Part shown: piece by piece, positions 41,632-49,402 of the stretch
How the letters are laid out: the number at the start of each line of letters is the position of its first letter
How positions within the stretch are numbered: the first letter of the stretch is position 1
NCBI RefSeq assembly: GCF_020873915.1
Contig: NZ_JAHWGP010000017.1
Span: 89,829 to 153,828 of the forward strand
Direction of reading: 5' to 3'
Length of the DNA stretch: 64,000 nt
Source of the DNA: Streptomyces sp. DH5
GTDB lineage: Bacteria > Actinomycetota > Actinomycetes > Streptomycetales > Streptomycetaceae
Position numbers and translations under genes: made by a program
Notes under the pieces: generated by a model
The model's database searches: none
Seen by the model: the letters and a program-made list of their open reading frames with translations, nothing else
Told to the model about the DNA's origin: nothing

Positions 41632-41713
41632 GACGTACCGCATCCTCGCAGAAGCGGCAACAGGGCTTGGAGCCGGGTGAGTTGGGATTCCCGGACCGGT
41701 TCGCGCCGGGCCG

Positions 41714-42376
41714 TCAGCGTGCGGCGGCGGAGCCCGTGACCCGGTCGACCAGGTCGCTCCACGCGGCTTCCAGCCGCTCCGGGGGTGTGCCGCACTGGCG
41801 GACCAGATGGTGGACCAGGGCGGGGTCGAGCTGGGCCATCAGCGTGTAGGCCAGGAGCTCGCAGTCGGCGTCCGGGACCACCTCGCGCAGCAGCAGGGTG
41901 ACGTGGTGGCGCAGCACGCGGCGCGGGGCCACGGTGTAGCGGCGTCCGGCGTCCGCCTCGGCGGCCAGTTGCAGTTCCAGTTCGTCCGCGGTGCGGCGGA
42001 GCATGGCGAGACCGAACGCCCGCAGCCGCTCGACGGGGGGCGCTCCCGGGCCGAGCGGCGGGGGTCCGCTGAGGAAGGCGGCCTGGAACTTCTTCTCGGA
42101 GTGGTCGAGCAGCGCGTTGAGCAGCCCGGTGCGGTCGCCGAAGCGACGGAAGACCGTCCCCTTGCCCACCCGGGCGGCCGCCGCCACCTCCTCCATGGTG
42201 ATGCCGTCGGCCCCGCGCTCGGCGACGAGACGCGCGGCGGCCTCCAGCAGCCGGGCGCGGTTGCGTGCGGCGTCGGCGCGCAGGCAGGGCTCGTCGGCGT
42301 CGGAGCCGAGCTGGAACAACTCCTGTGGCTCGACGGGCTCCTGGGGTTTCGGGACGTGCGGCGTCGCGGCGGACAT
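41714..42376 (-). CDS. TetR/AcrR family transcriptional regulator
   Basis: A 220-residue TetR repressor with a 32-residue Pro/Glu-rich leader. The HTH is NRARLLEAAARLVAERGADG plus MEEVAAAARVGKGTVFRRFGDRTGLL. The ligand domain is all helical. It is divergent from the FMN reductase gene with 119 bases between starts, and that gap holds two GGACCNCGGTCC palindromes. Repression of itself and the reductase, relieved by an electrophile or quinone, is a reasonable inference. ATG 42376 is used; no strong ribosome site is visible. Confidence 0.9.
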   Translation of the reverse strand: MSAATPHVPKPQEPVEPQELFQLGSDADEPCLRADAARNRARLLEAAARLVAERGADGITMEEVAAAARVGKGTVFRRFGDRTGLLNALLDHSEKKFQAAFLSGPPPLGPGAPPVERLRAFGLAMLRRTADELELQLAAEADAGRRYTVAPRRVLRHHVTLLLREVVPDADCELLAYTLMAQLDPALVHHLVRQCGTPPERLEAAWSDLVDRVTGSAAAR

Positions 42377-42406
42377 GAAGCCAGCGTAAAGCATCGGGAA
42401 GAAACT

Positions 42407-42456
42407 GGACCGCGGTCCGGTTGGAATGCTACAACTGCAAACCGGACCACGGTCCG
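42407..42456. promoter_or_regulatory. Paired TetR-type operators in a divergent promoter region
   Basis: GGACCGCGGTCC (42407-42418) is a perfect 12-bp palindrome and CGGACCACGGTCCG (42443-42456) a near-perfect 14-bp one. The two 12-mers are 37 bp apart. They lie between the TetR start and the FMN reductase start. Confidence 0.75.
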
Positions 42457-42495
42457 ATTGTTGTGACCGAGCTTTCAGCCCTCAGGAGTTACGTC

Positions 42496-43059
42496 ATGTC
42501 CGTTCGCATCCTCGCCCTCGTCGGCAGCCTTCGCTCCGGTTCGCACAACCGCCAGCTCGCCGAGGCCGCGGTCAAGCTCGCGCCCGCCGGCACCGAGGTG
42601 GCCCTCTACGAAGGGCTGGCCGAGATCCCGTTCTACAACGAGGACATCGACGTCGAGGGCAGCGTCCCGGCCGCCGCCGCCAAGCTGCGCGAGACCGCCG
42701 CCGAGGCCGACGCGCTGCTGCTCTTCACGCCCGAGTACAACGGCACGATCCCGGCCGTGCTGAAGAACGCCATCGACTGGCTCTCCCGCCCGTTCGGTGC
42801 CGGCGCCATCGGCGGCAAGCCGGTCGTCGTCGTCGGCACCGCCTTCGGCCAGTACGGCGGCGTCTGGGCGCAGGACGAGGCCCGCAAGGCCGTGGGCATC
42901 GCCGGCGGCAAGGTCATCGAGGACATCAAGCTGTCCATCCCCGGCTCGGTGACCCGTTTCGCCGCGACCCACCCGGCCGACGACACCGAGGTCACCGAGC
43001 AGCTGACCGACGTCATCACCCGCCTGCAGGTCCTGCTCGAGCAGCCGACGGCCGCCTGA
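42496..43059 (+). CDS. NADPH-dependent FMN reductase
   Basis: A 187-residue flavodoxin-fold oxidoreductase. The FMN phosphate loop is LALVGSLRSGSHNRQLAE, the LLLFTPEYNGTIPAVLKNAIDWLSRP motif is diagnostic for the azoreductase/chromate-reductase group, and PVVVVGTAFGQYGGVWAQ follows. It transfers electrons from NADPH to FMN and to quinones, azo dyes or chromate. ATG 42496 follows CAGGAG. A pair of TetR operators in the divergent promoter suggests substrate-induced expression. Confidence 0.92.
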   Translation: MSVRILALVGSLRSGSHNRQLAEAAVKLAPAGTEVALYEGLAEIPFYNEDIDVEGSVPAAAAKLRETAAEADALLLFTPEYNGTIPAVLKNAIDWLSRPFGAGAIGGKPVVVVGTAFGQYGGVWAQDEARKAVGIAGGKVIEDIKLSIPGSVTRFAATHPADDTEVTEQLTDVITRLQVLLEQPTAA

Positions 43060-43161
43060 CCCGCCCCGGAAGGGCCACGGCGCACGGTCCTGATCCCGCG
43101 ACCGCCGTCCCGCCGGCGCGGGCGCCGGCGGGCGGTGCGCGGGACGGAATCCGGCAGCCAC

Positions 43162-43211
43162 ACGGTGTGGAGGGGCCGCGGTCCTGAGAGACCGCGGCCC
43201 CTCCACACCGT
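43162..43211. terminator. Very long perfect terminator hairpin
   Basis: A 22-bp perfect stem (43162-43183 with 43190-43211) closes a six-base loop CTGAGA. The stem starts ACGGTGTGGAGG and contains GGCCGCGGTC. There is no U-tract. It is about 100 bases after the FMN reductase stop. Confidence 0.8.
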
Positions 43212-43657
43212 CGCGCACCCCCGTCCGGTGCCAACCGGTCCGCGCCCCGCGGGCGCCGGCACGACGTCGGCCCCGGCCGGACCGGCTCCCGCGCGGAACG
43301 GGAGCGGCACACCGGAGACCGGCGGGACCGGGGCAGCTCCGTCTCCCCGCACGTACCTCCCGGCCGCCCGCACCCGACGCCATACGCGGCAAAAGGCCGG
43401 CACCGGGCGGCCGGGCGGGGCCGCCCGCGTCCGGCCCGCCCCGGCGGCCCGGACCGTGGTGCCGTCCGGCCCACACGCGCCGCCCAGCCGGACGTCGCGG
43501 CCTCCGCCCGGGCAGACGGCGTGCGCGTGCACCGGGGCCGACCACACCGCCACCCGTCACCCGCGCGGACCGGCCGCACCCGGCCCGGTGACGGACGGGG
43601 CGCCGACGGCACTCCGGGGACCCGGCCGTCACCGGCGCGTGATTCGCCCGGCGGAGT
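43212..43657. other. Intergenic region, no gene seen
   Basis: About 450 bases between the terminator and the end of the XdhC gene. Several frames are open because of the high GC content, but none has convincing codon bias, a ribosome site or a recognisable motif. Translations are Arg/Pro/Gly-rich in all frames. No promoter, repeat family or mobile-element end was identified. Confidence 0.5.
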
Positions 43658-44809
43658 TCAGGCCGCCGCCGGGGCCTCCCGTCCGTCGTGGTGGATCGGC
43701 GTCTCCGAGTCCGTCAGCGGGACGCCCGTGCCGCCGCGGCGGGAGGCGACGATCTCCGCCGCGATGGACAGGGCCGTCTCCTCCGGGGTGCGGGCGCCCA
43801 GGTCGAGTCCGATCGGGGAGCGCAGGCGGGCCAGTTCCCGCTCCCCCACGCCCGCCTCGCGCAGGCGCAGGGCGCGGTCGGCGTGGGTGCGGCGGGAACC
43901 CATCGCGCCGACGAACGCCACCGGCAACCCGAGAGCCACCTTCAGCAGCGGTACGTCGAACTTGGCGTCGTGGGTGAGGACGCACAGGACCGTGCGCCCG
44001 TCGGTCGCGGTGCCGCGCAGATAGCGGTGCGGCCAGTCGACCACGACTTCGTCCGCCTCCGGGAAACGGGCCGGGGTGGCGAAGACCGGCCGGGCGTCAC
44101 AGACCGTGACCCGGTAACCGAGGAACCTGCCCGCCCGCACGAGCGCCGCCGCGAAGTCGATCGCCCCGAATACGATCATGCGGGGCGGCGGCAGCGAGGA
44201 TTCGACGAAGAGGCGCACACCACCGGAGCACGGGGAGCCGGCCCCGGGCTCCCCTCCCGCCGGGACGGCGACCGTTCCCGTGCGGCCGGCGTCCAGCAGG
44301 GCCCCGGCCGCACCGGCGGCCGACCGGTCCAGCTCGGCGGGACCGCCCAGGCCGCCCTGGTACGACCCGTCCCGGCGCACCAGGAGGGCTCCGCCGAGAA
44401 GGTCCGGCGGGCCCTCGGCGACCCGCACCAGGGCAGCGGGGCCGCCCCCGTCGGCGGCCGACAGCGCCGTCCGCAGCACGTCCCGGGACGCGGCCCGCGC
44501 GGACACCGGGGTGACCATGACGTCGATCACCCCACCGCAGGTCAGACCCACGGCGAAGGCGTCCTCGTCGCTGTATCCGAAGCGTTCGACACGGGTCTCG
44601 CCGTCCTCCAGCGCCCGGACGCACAGCTCGTACACCGCCCCCTCGACGCAGCCGCCGGAGACGGAGCCGACCACCGTGCCCTCCCCGTCGACGGCGAGCG
44701 CGGCACCGGGCCCGCGCGGGGCGCTGCCGCTCACGGCCACCACCGTGGCCACGGCGAACTCCCGGCCCTCGGCCAGCCAGCGGTGCAGGTCGCCGGCGAT
44801 GTCAAACAC
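43658..44809 (-). CDS. XdhC/CoxI family maturation protein (PaoD-like)
   Basis: A 383-residue protein that prepares the molybdenum cofactor, typically adding the terminal sulfur and inserting it into the large subunit. The N-terminal XdhC/CoxI domain has FAVATVVAVSGSAPRGPGAA and GSVSGGCVEGAVYELC; the C-terminal Rossmann domain has RMIVFGAIDFAAALVRAGRF and AFVGAMGSRRTHADR. The GTG start overlaps the end of the molybdenum subunit gene by eight bases. As last gene of the hydroxylase operon it is the dedicated chaperone. Confidence 0.9.
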   Translation of the reverse strand: MFDIAGDLHRWLAEGREFAVATVVAVSGSAPRGPGAALAVDGEGTVVGSVSGGCVEGAVYELCVRALEDGETRVERFGYSDEDAFAVGLTCGGVIDVMVTPVSARAASRDVLRTALSAADGGGPAALVRVAEGPPDLLGGALLVRRDGSYQGGLGGPAELDRSAAGAAGALLDAGRTGTVAVPAGGEPGAGSPCSGGVRLFVESSLPPPRMIVFGAIDFAAALVRAGRFLGYRVTVCDARPVFATPARFPEADEVVVDWPHRYLRGTATDGRTVLCVLTHDAKFDVPLLKVALGLPVAFVGAMGSRRTHADRALRLREAGVGERELARLRSPIGLDLGARTPEETALSIAAEIVASRRGGTGVPLTDSETPIHHDGREAPAAA

Positions 44810-46967
44810 GGGACCCTCCCGCCTCCAGCACCCGGTCCGGACGGATGGGCAGCCGCCGGTGGCGCACCCCGGTCGCGTGCCAGACGGCGTTCGCGACGGC
44901 CGCGGCCGCGCCCACGATGCCGACCTCTCCGATGCCCTTGATCCCGACCGGGTCGTCGGGGTCCTGATCGTCCACCCAGTCCGCCTCGACGGCCGGCACG
45001 TCGGCGTGGCTCGCCACGTGGTACGCGGCCAGGTCGCCGCCGTAGAGACCGCCCGAGACGCTGTCGCGCACCGCCTCCTCGTGCAGTGCCATGGAGATGC
45101 CCCAGGTCATGCCGCCGATCAGCTGGCCGCGGGCGGTGAGCGGGTTGACGATCCGGCCCGCGGCGAAGATACCGAGCATCCGCCGCACCCGCACCTCGCC
45201 GGTGCCGACGTCCACGGCGACCTCGGCGAACTGCGCCCCGTAGGAGTGCCGCTCCTTCTGCGCGAGGGCGCCGAGGGCCTCGGTGGTGTCGGAGCGCACG
45301 GTGATGCCCTCCGGCGGCACGGTGCCATCCGGAACGAGCCGCTCCCGCAGCTCCCCGGCGGCGGCCGTGACCGCCCAGGCCCAGGAACGGGTGCCCATGG
45401 AGCCGCCCGCGATCCCGGACGGGCCGAAGTCGCTGTCGCCGATGTGCACCCGGACCCGGTCGACCGGCACCCGCAGCGCGTCGGCGGCGACCAGGGTGAG
45501 CGCCGTACGGGCCCCGGTGCCGATGTCGGCCGCCGAGATCCGTACGGTGAAGGTGCCGTCCGTCTCCGCGGTGACCGCCGCGGTGGACGGCATGGCGCCG
45601 GCCGGGAAGGAGGCCGCCGCCGTGCCCGTGCCGACCAGCAGGTGTCCCTCGCGCCGCATCCCGGGGCGCGGATCGCGGCCGGCCCAGCCGAAGCGGCGGG
45701 CGCCCTCGCGGAAGCAGGCGGCGAGGTTGCGGCCGGCGAACGGCAGCCCGGAGACCGGTCCCCGTTCCGGCTCGTTGCGCAGCCGCAGCTCGATCGGGTC
45801 CACCCCGCACCGCTCGGCCAGTTCGTCCAGGGCGGCCTCCAGCGCGAACGACCCCGGCGCCTCGCCCGGTGCGCGCATCCAGGTCGGGGAGGGGACGTTC
45901 AGCCGGACCACCTGGTTCTCCGTGCGGTGGGCGGGGGCGTCGTACAGGGCCCGCGCCACGCCGGCGGCCGGTTCGACGAACTCCCAGACCGTGGAGGTCT
46001 GGTTGAGCGAGCGGTGCTCCAGGGCCCGAAGCCGGCCGTCGGGGCCGGCGCCGAGCCGGACCCGCTGGACGGTGGGGCTGCGGTAGCCGGTGAGCGAGAA
46101 CATCTGCCGGCGGGTCAGGACGACGCGGACCGGCCGCCGCAGCTCGGTGGCGGCCATCACCGCGGACACCTGGTGGGCCCGGAGTCCCTTGCTGCCGAAG
46201 CCGCCGCCGACGTGGTCGGAGCGCACCCGCACGGCGGACGCGTCCAGGGAGAACATCCGCACCAGTTCGTCGGCCACCCAGGTGGTGCCCTGGTTGGAGT
46301 CGACGAGTTCCAGCCGTCCGCCGTCCCACAGTGCGGTCGCCGCGTGCGGTTCCATCATGGCGTGGTGCTCTTCGGGCGTGACGTACTCCTCGTCCACCAC
46401 ATGGGCGGCGGCGGCGAGTTCGGCCTCCAGGTCGCCCTTCTCCGTCACGGCGGGCATGTGTCCGTCCGCCGGGTGGGCGTCGGCGCGGCCGGTGGAGAAC
46501 GCGATGTCGTGCGGTTCCCGCTCATAGGTGACGGTGAGGGCCTCGGCGGCCTCCCGGGCCTGCTCGGACGTCTCCGCGACGACGAGCGCGACGGGCCACC
46601 CGGCGTGCGGGACGCGGTCGTTCTGGAAGACCGCGGCGGTCGGGTCGGGCGGCACGCCCATCATGCCGACGTAGTCGGTCTCGAGCCGCGGGGCGTTGCC
46701 GTGGTGCAGGACGGCGAGTACGCCCGGCATGCCGAGGACGGGGCCGGTCTCCACCGACACGATCCGGCCGCGGGCGACGGCGGAGAGCACGAGCCGGCCG
46801 TGCGCGAGGCCGGCGAAGGGGATCTCGCCGGCGTAGCGGGCCGCGCCGGTGACCTTGTCGCGGCCTTCGACACGGGTGTGCGCGGTGCCGACGGCACCCG
46901 TCGTCGCGGCGCCGCTCGTGGCGGTGGTCGTGGCGGTGGTCGCGGCGCCGCTCGTGGCGGTGGTCAT
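44802..46967 (-). CDS. Xanthine dehydrogenase family molybdopterin-binding subunit (PaoC/YagR-like)
   Basis: A 721-residue catalytic subunit that binds the molybdenum cofactor. Sequence marks are RVEGRDKVTGAARYAGEI, HHAMMEPHAATALWDGG, SDHVGGGFGSKGLRAHQ, WMRAPGEAPGSFALEAALDE and the catalytic-Glu motif GIKGIGEVGIVGAA. The group fits aldehyde oxidase PaoC of E. coli better than purine xanthine dehydrogenases. The first 30 residues are a Thr/Ala-rich tail created by a DNA repeat, without a Tat motif, so the enzyme is probably cytosolic. Start and stop overlap neighbours in the operon. Confidence 0.9.
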   Translation of the reverse strand: MTTATSGAATTATTTATSGAATTGAVGTAHTRVEGRDKVTGAARYAGEIPFAGLAHGRLVLSAVARGRIVSVETGPVLGMPGVLAVLHHGNAPRLETDYVGMMGVPPDPTAAVFQNDRVPHAGWPVALVVAETSEQAREAAEALTVTYEREPHDIAFSTGRADAHPADGHMPAVTEKGDLEAELAAAAHVVDEEYVTPEEHHAMMEPHAATALWDGGRLELVDSNQGTTWVADELVRMFSLDASAVRVRSDHVGGGFGSKGLRAHQVSAVMAATELRRPVRVVLTRRQMFSLTGYRSPTVQRVRLGAGPDGRLRALEHRSLNQTSTVWEFVEPAAGVARALYDAPAHRTENQVVRLNVPSPTWMRAPGEAPGSFALEAALDELAERCGVDPIELRLRNEPERGPVSGLPFAGRNLAACFREGARRFGWAGRDPRPGMRREGHLLVGTGTAAASFPAGAMPSTAAVTAETDGTFTVRISAADIGTGARTALTLVAADALRVPVDRVRVHIGDSDFGPSGIAGGSMGTRSWAWAVTAAAGELRERLVPDGTVPPEGITVRSDTTEALGALAQKERHSYGAQFAEVAVDVGTGEVRVRRMLGIFAAGRIVNPLTARGQLIGGMTWGISMALHEEAVRDSVSGGLYGGDLAAYHVASHADVPAVEADWVDDQDPDDPVGIKGIGEVGIVGAAAAVANAVWHATGVRHRRLPIRPDRVLEAGGSRV
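46903..46965. repeat. In-frame 36-bp tandem duplication at the start of the Mo-subunit gene
   Basis: A 27-bp unit (GTCGCGGCGCCGCTCGTGG then CGGTGGTC) occurs at 46903-46929 and 46939-46965, a 36-bp period. It encodes repeated TTATSGAATT-type sequence in the first 30 residues. Confidence 0.8.
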
Positions 46968-47956
46968 CTGGAGGCCTCCTCGGCGAGTTCGGACAGCACG
47001 GTCACCACGAGGTTGCGTATGAGGGTCACCTTGTAGCCGTTGCCGGACAGCGGCCTGGCGGCGGCGAGTTCGGCGTCCGCGGCCGCGGCGAAGAACTCCT
47101 CGGTGGCCGGGGCGCCGGTCAGGACGCGTTCGGCGAGCCGGGCCCGCCAGGGCCTGGAGGCGACCGCGCCGAAGGCGAGGCGCGCGTCGCACACGACACC
47201 GTCCGACACGTCGACGGCGGCGGCGACCGAGCCGATCGCGAAGGCGTACGAGGCCCTCTCGCGGACCTTGCGGTAGCGCGAGCGTGCTGCGATCCGCGCC
47301 GGTGGGAGGGTGACGTGGGTGATGAGCGCGCCGGGCGGCAGGGCGGTCTCGCGGTGCGGGGTGTCCCCCACCGGCAGGTAGAAGTCGGCCAGTGGCAACT
47401 CCCCCGGCCCGTCGACGGTTTCGTAGGCGACGCTCGCGTCCAAGGCGGTGAGCGCGACTCCCATGTCGGAGGGGTGGACGGCCACGCAGTGCTCGGAGGC
47501 GCCGAGGACCGCGTGGTTGTGGTTCTCGCCCCCGACGGCGGGGCAACCGCTTCCGGGTTCCCGCTTGTTGCAGGGTCGGGTGACGTCGGCGAAGTAGCCG
47601 CAGCGGGTGCGCTGGAGCAGGTTGCCGCCGACGGTGGCCATGTTGCGCAGCTGCCCGGAGGCGCCGGCGAGCACGGCCTGGGCGAGGGCGGGGTAGCGTT
47701 CGCGGACCGCGGGGTGCGCGGCGAGGTCGCTGTTGGTGACGGTGGCACCGACCCGCAGCCCGCCGTCGTCGGCCGGTTCGATCCGGTCCAGCGGGAGGGA
47801 GCGGACGTCGACGAGCCGGGCGGGACGTTCCACGCCGGTCTTCATCAGGTCGACGAGGTTGGTGCCGCCGCCGAGGTAGCGGGCGTCGGGGTCGGCGCCC
47901 AGCAACGCCACCGCGCCGGTGACGTCGTCGGCGCGCCGGTAGTCGAACTCCCTCAT
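46964..47956 (-). CDS. Xanthine dehydrogenase family FAD-binding subunit (PaoB/YagS-like) with extra cysteines
   Basis: A 330-residue medium subunit. RYLGGGTNLVDLMKTGVERP and TVGGNLLQRTRC are the FAD-binding segments. Between residues 119 and 157 it has Cys119, Cys129, Cys138 and Cys157 (RCGYFADVTRPCNKREPGSG, then GASEHCVAVHPSDM). In E. coli PaoB the corresponding insertion binds a [4Fe-4S] cluster, absent from ordinary xanthine dehydrogenases, so this complex probably carries an additional cluster. The ATG overlaps the stop of the 2Fe-2S subunit and its stop overlaps the molybdenum subunit. Confidence 0.92.
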   Translation of the reverse strand: MREFDYRRADDVTGAVALLGADPDARYLGGGTNLVDLMKTGVERPARLVDVRSLPLDRIEPADDGGLRVGATVTNSDLAAHPAVRERYPALAQAVLAGASGQLRNMATVGGNLLQRTRCGYFADVTRPCNKREPGSGCPAVGGENHNHAVLGASEHCVAVHPSDMGVALTALDASVAYETVDGPGELPLADFYLPVGDTPHRETALPPGALITHVTLPPARIAARSRYRKVRERASYAFAIGSVAAAVDVSDGVVCDARLAFGAVASRPWRARLAERVLTGAPATEEFFAAAADAELAAARPLSGNGYKVTLIRNLVVTVLSELAEEASR

Positions 47957-48510
47957 GCGGCGCTCTCCTCGGACTCGGCGCCGCTCCCGCCCGCGGCGCG
48001 GGTGACGGCCTGGACGATCTGGACGTAGGCGCCGCAGCGGCACAGGTTGCCGCTCATGCGCTCCCTGATCTCCGCGGGGGTCAGCGGTGGCGGCGCCGCC
48101 TGCGGCCGTACGTCCTCGGTGACGGCACTGGGCCAGCCCGCGGCGTGCTCCTCGATGACGGCGACGGCCGAACAGATCTGACCGGGGGTGCAGTAGCCGC
48201 ACTGGAAGCCGTCCAGGTCGAGGAAGGCCTGCTGCACGGGGTGCAGCCGGTTCCCCTCGGCGAGGCCCTCCACGGTGGTGATCTCGCGTTCGCCGGAGGC
48301 GACGGCCAGTTGCAGGCAGGACACGGTGCGGCGGCCGTCGACCAGGACCGTGCAGGCACCGCACTGTCCCTGGTCGCAGCCTTTCTTGGTGCCGGTCAGG
48401 TCGAGCCGCTCACGCAGCGCGTCGAGCAGGGTGGTGCGGTGGTCGACGGACAGCGTGTGCTTCTCGCCGTTGATGTTCAGGGTGACGGTGCTGGACGTCG
48501 AGGGGGTCAT
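47953..48510 (-). CDS. 2Fe-2S subunit of molybdenum hydroxylase (PaoA/YagT-like)
   Basis: A 185-residue small subunit with two [2Fe-2S] clusters. Plant-type cluster: GTKKGCDQGQCGACTVLVDG and the Cys in RRTVSCLQLAV. Helical-bundle cluster: FQCGYCTPGQI and SGNLCRCGAY. It passes electrons from the molybdenum centre to FAD. ATG 48510 follows AAGAAGG; no Tat signal like that of E. coli PaoA is present. It is the first gene of the operon and is divergent from a TetR gene with two operators between. Confidence 0.93.
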   Translation of the reverse strand: MTPSTSSTVTLNINGEKHTLSVDHRTTLLDALRERLDLTGTKKGCDQGQCGACTVLVDGRRTVSCLQLAVASGEREITTVEGLAEGNRLHPVQQAFLDLDGFQCGYCTPGQICSAVAVIEEHAAGWPSAVTEDVRPQAAPPPLTPAEIRERMSGNLCRCGAYVQIVQAVTRAAGGSGAESEESAA

Positions 48511-48680
48511 GAGCAGCCTTCTTTCAGCAATGGGGAAGGCGGACAAGTCGGTGACGTGGCGGTCGGCGGTACGGAGCGCGGGGCGTCCGGGACCGTGCGG
48601 GAGGGCGGAAGGGGGCCCGCGGGCGCCGGTCGCCGGGGCGAGCCGCGGCCGTCCGCGTCCGCCGATACGATGGACCCGAA

Positions 48681-48726
48681 GCGGACAACTGTCCGGTGCC
48701 TGGAAACGTAGTGGACAGCTGTCCGG
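48681..48726. promoter_or_regulatory. Paired TetR-type operators between the hydroxylase operon and its regulator
   Basis: CGGACAACTGTCCG (48682-48695) and GGACAGCTGTCC (48713-48724) are near-identical palindromes, flanked by GT-rich bases on the right. Their centres are 30 bp apart, about three helical turns. They lie upstream of both divergent genes. Confidence 0.78.
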
Positions 48727-48769
48727 TTGAGCAAGGACGGGTTTCGGCCACGACCCGTGAGGAGGACGA

Positions 48770-49348
48770 GTGGGGCATCAGAAGGACGCACCCCAGCGCG
48801 TGGACGCGCAGCGCAACCGCGAGCGCATCCTGGAAGTGGCCCTGACCGAGCTCACGCGCTCGGCGGACACCCCGTTGAGCGTGATCGCCAGGAAGGCGGG
48901 CGTCGGGCAGGGCACGTTCTACCGGAACTTCCCCAGCCGTGAGGCACTCGTCCTGGAGCTCTACCGGCACGAGATGCGGCAGGTCGCCGACTGCGCGGCC
49001 CGGTTGCTCGAGACCCGGGAGCCGGACCGGGCCCTGCGCGAGTGGATGGACCGGCTCGCCGGGTTCGCCATGACCAAGGCGGGACTGGCCGACGCCATCC
49101 GGCAGGCCACCAGCGGTCCGGACGGTCCCGGGAAGCCGTCCCCCCATCCGCTGACCGAGGCGGCCGACGTCCTGCTGCGCGCCTGCGAGGAGGCCGGAGC
49201 CATCCGCCCGGGCGTGACCGCGGACGACTTCGTCCTCGCCATCGGCGGACTGTGGCTGCTCGACCCCACCGGCGACTGGCGGCTGCGCGCCGCGCGGCTG
49301 CTGGACCTCGTCATGGACGGTCTGCGCGTGGGAGCGCCCGGACGGTAG
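48770..49348 (+). CDS. TetR/AcrR family transcriptional regulator
   Basis: A 192-residue TetR repressor. The HTH is QRNRERILEVALTELTRSAD and LSVIARKAGVGQGTFYRNFPSREALVLELY. The C-terminal domain has LREWMDRLAGFAMTKAGLADAI and a Trp/Leu end, like TetR_C_11-type regulators. GTG 48770 follows GAGGAGGACGA. The two palindromes at 48681-48726 are its likely sites, giving control of itself and of the molybdenum hydroxylase operon, perhaps by an aldehyde or aromatic ligand. Confidence 0.9.
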   Translation: MGHQKDAPQRVDAQRNRERILEVALTELTRSADTPLSVIARKAGVGQGTFYRNFPSREALVLELYRHEMRQVADCAARLLETREPDRALREWMDRLAGFAMTKAGLADAIRQATSGPDGPGKPSPHPLTEAADVLLRACEEAGAIRPGVTADDFVLAIGGLWLLDPTGDWRLRAARLLDLVMDGLRVGAPGR

Positions 49349-49352
49349 ACCG

Positions 49353-49402
49353 CGGTCGCCCGAGTGCGGCGGCGCCCGGGCACCGCCGCACTCAGGCGAC
49401 CG
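49353..49402. terminator. Strong bidirectional terminator overlapping the LysR stop
   Basis: A 19-20 bp stem with one bulge pairs 49353-49372 (CGGTCGCCCGAGTGCGGCGG) with 49383-49402 (CCGCCGCACTCAGGCGACCG) around a ten-base loop. It ends both the TetR gene and the converging LysR gene and includes the last codons of the latter. Confidence 0.8.

Noticed and set aside
43135-43977. Forward frame in the empty region after the long hairpin
   Set aside because: It starts inside the hairpin region and continues antisense into XdhC; composition is not protein-like.
44178-47036. Forward open frame of over 900 codons across the XdhC and Mo-subunit genes
   Set aside because: Antisense to two confidently assigned operon genes; low-complexity translation.
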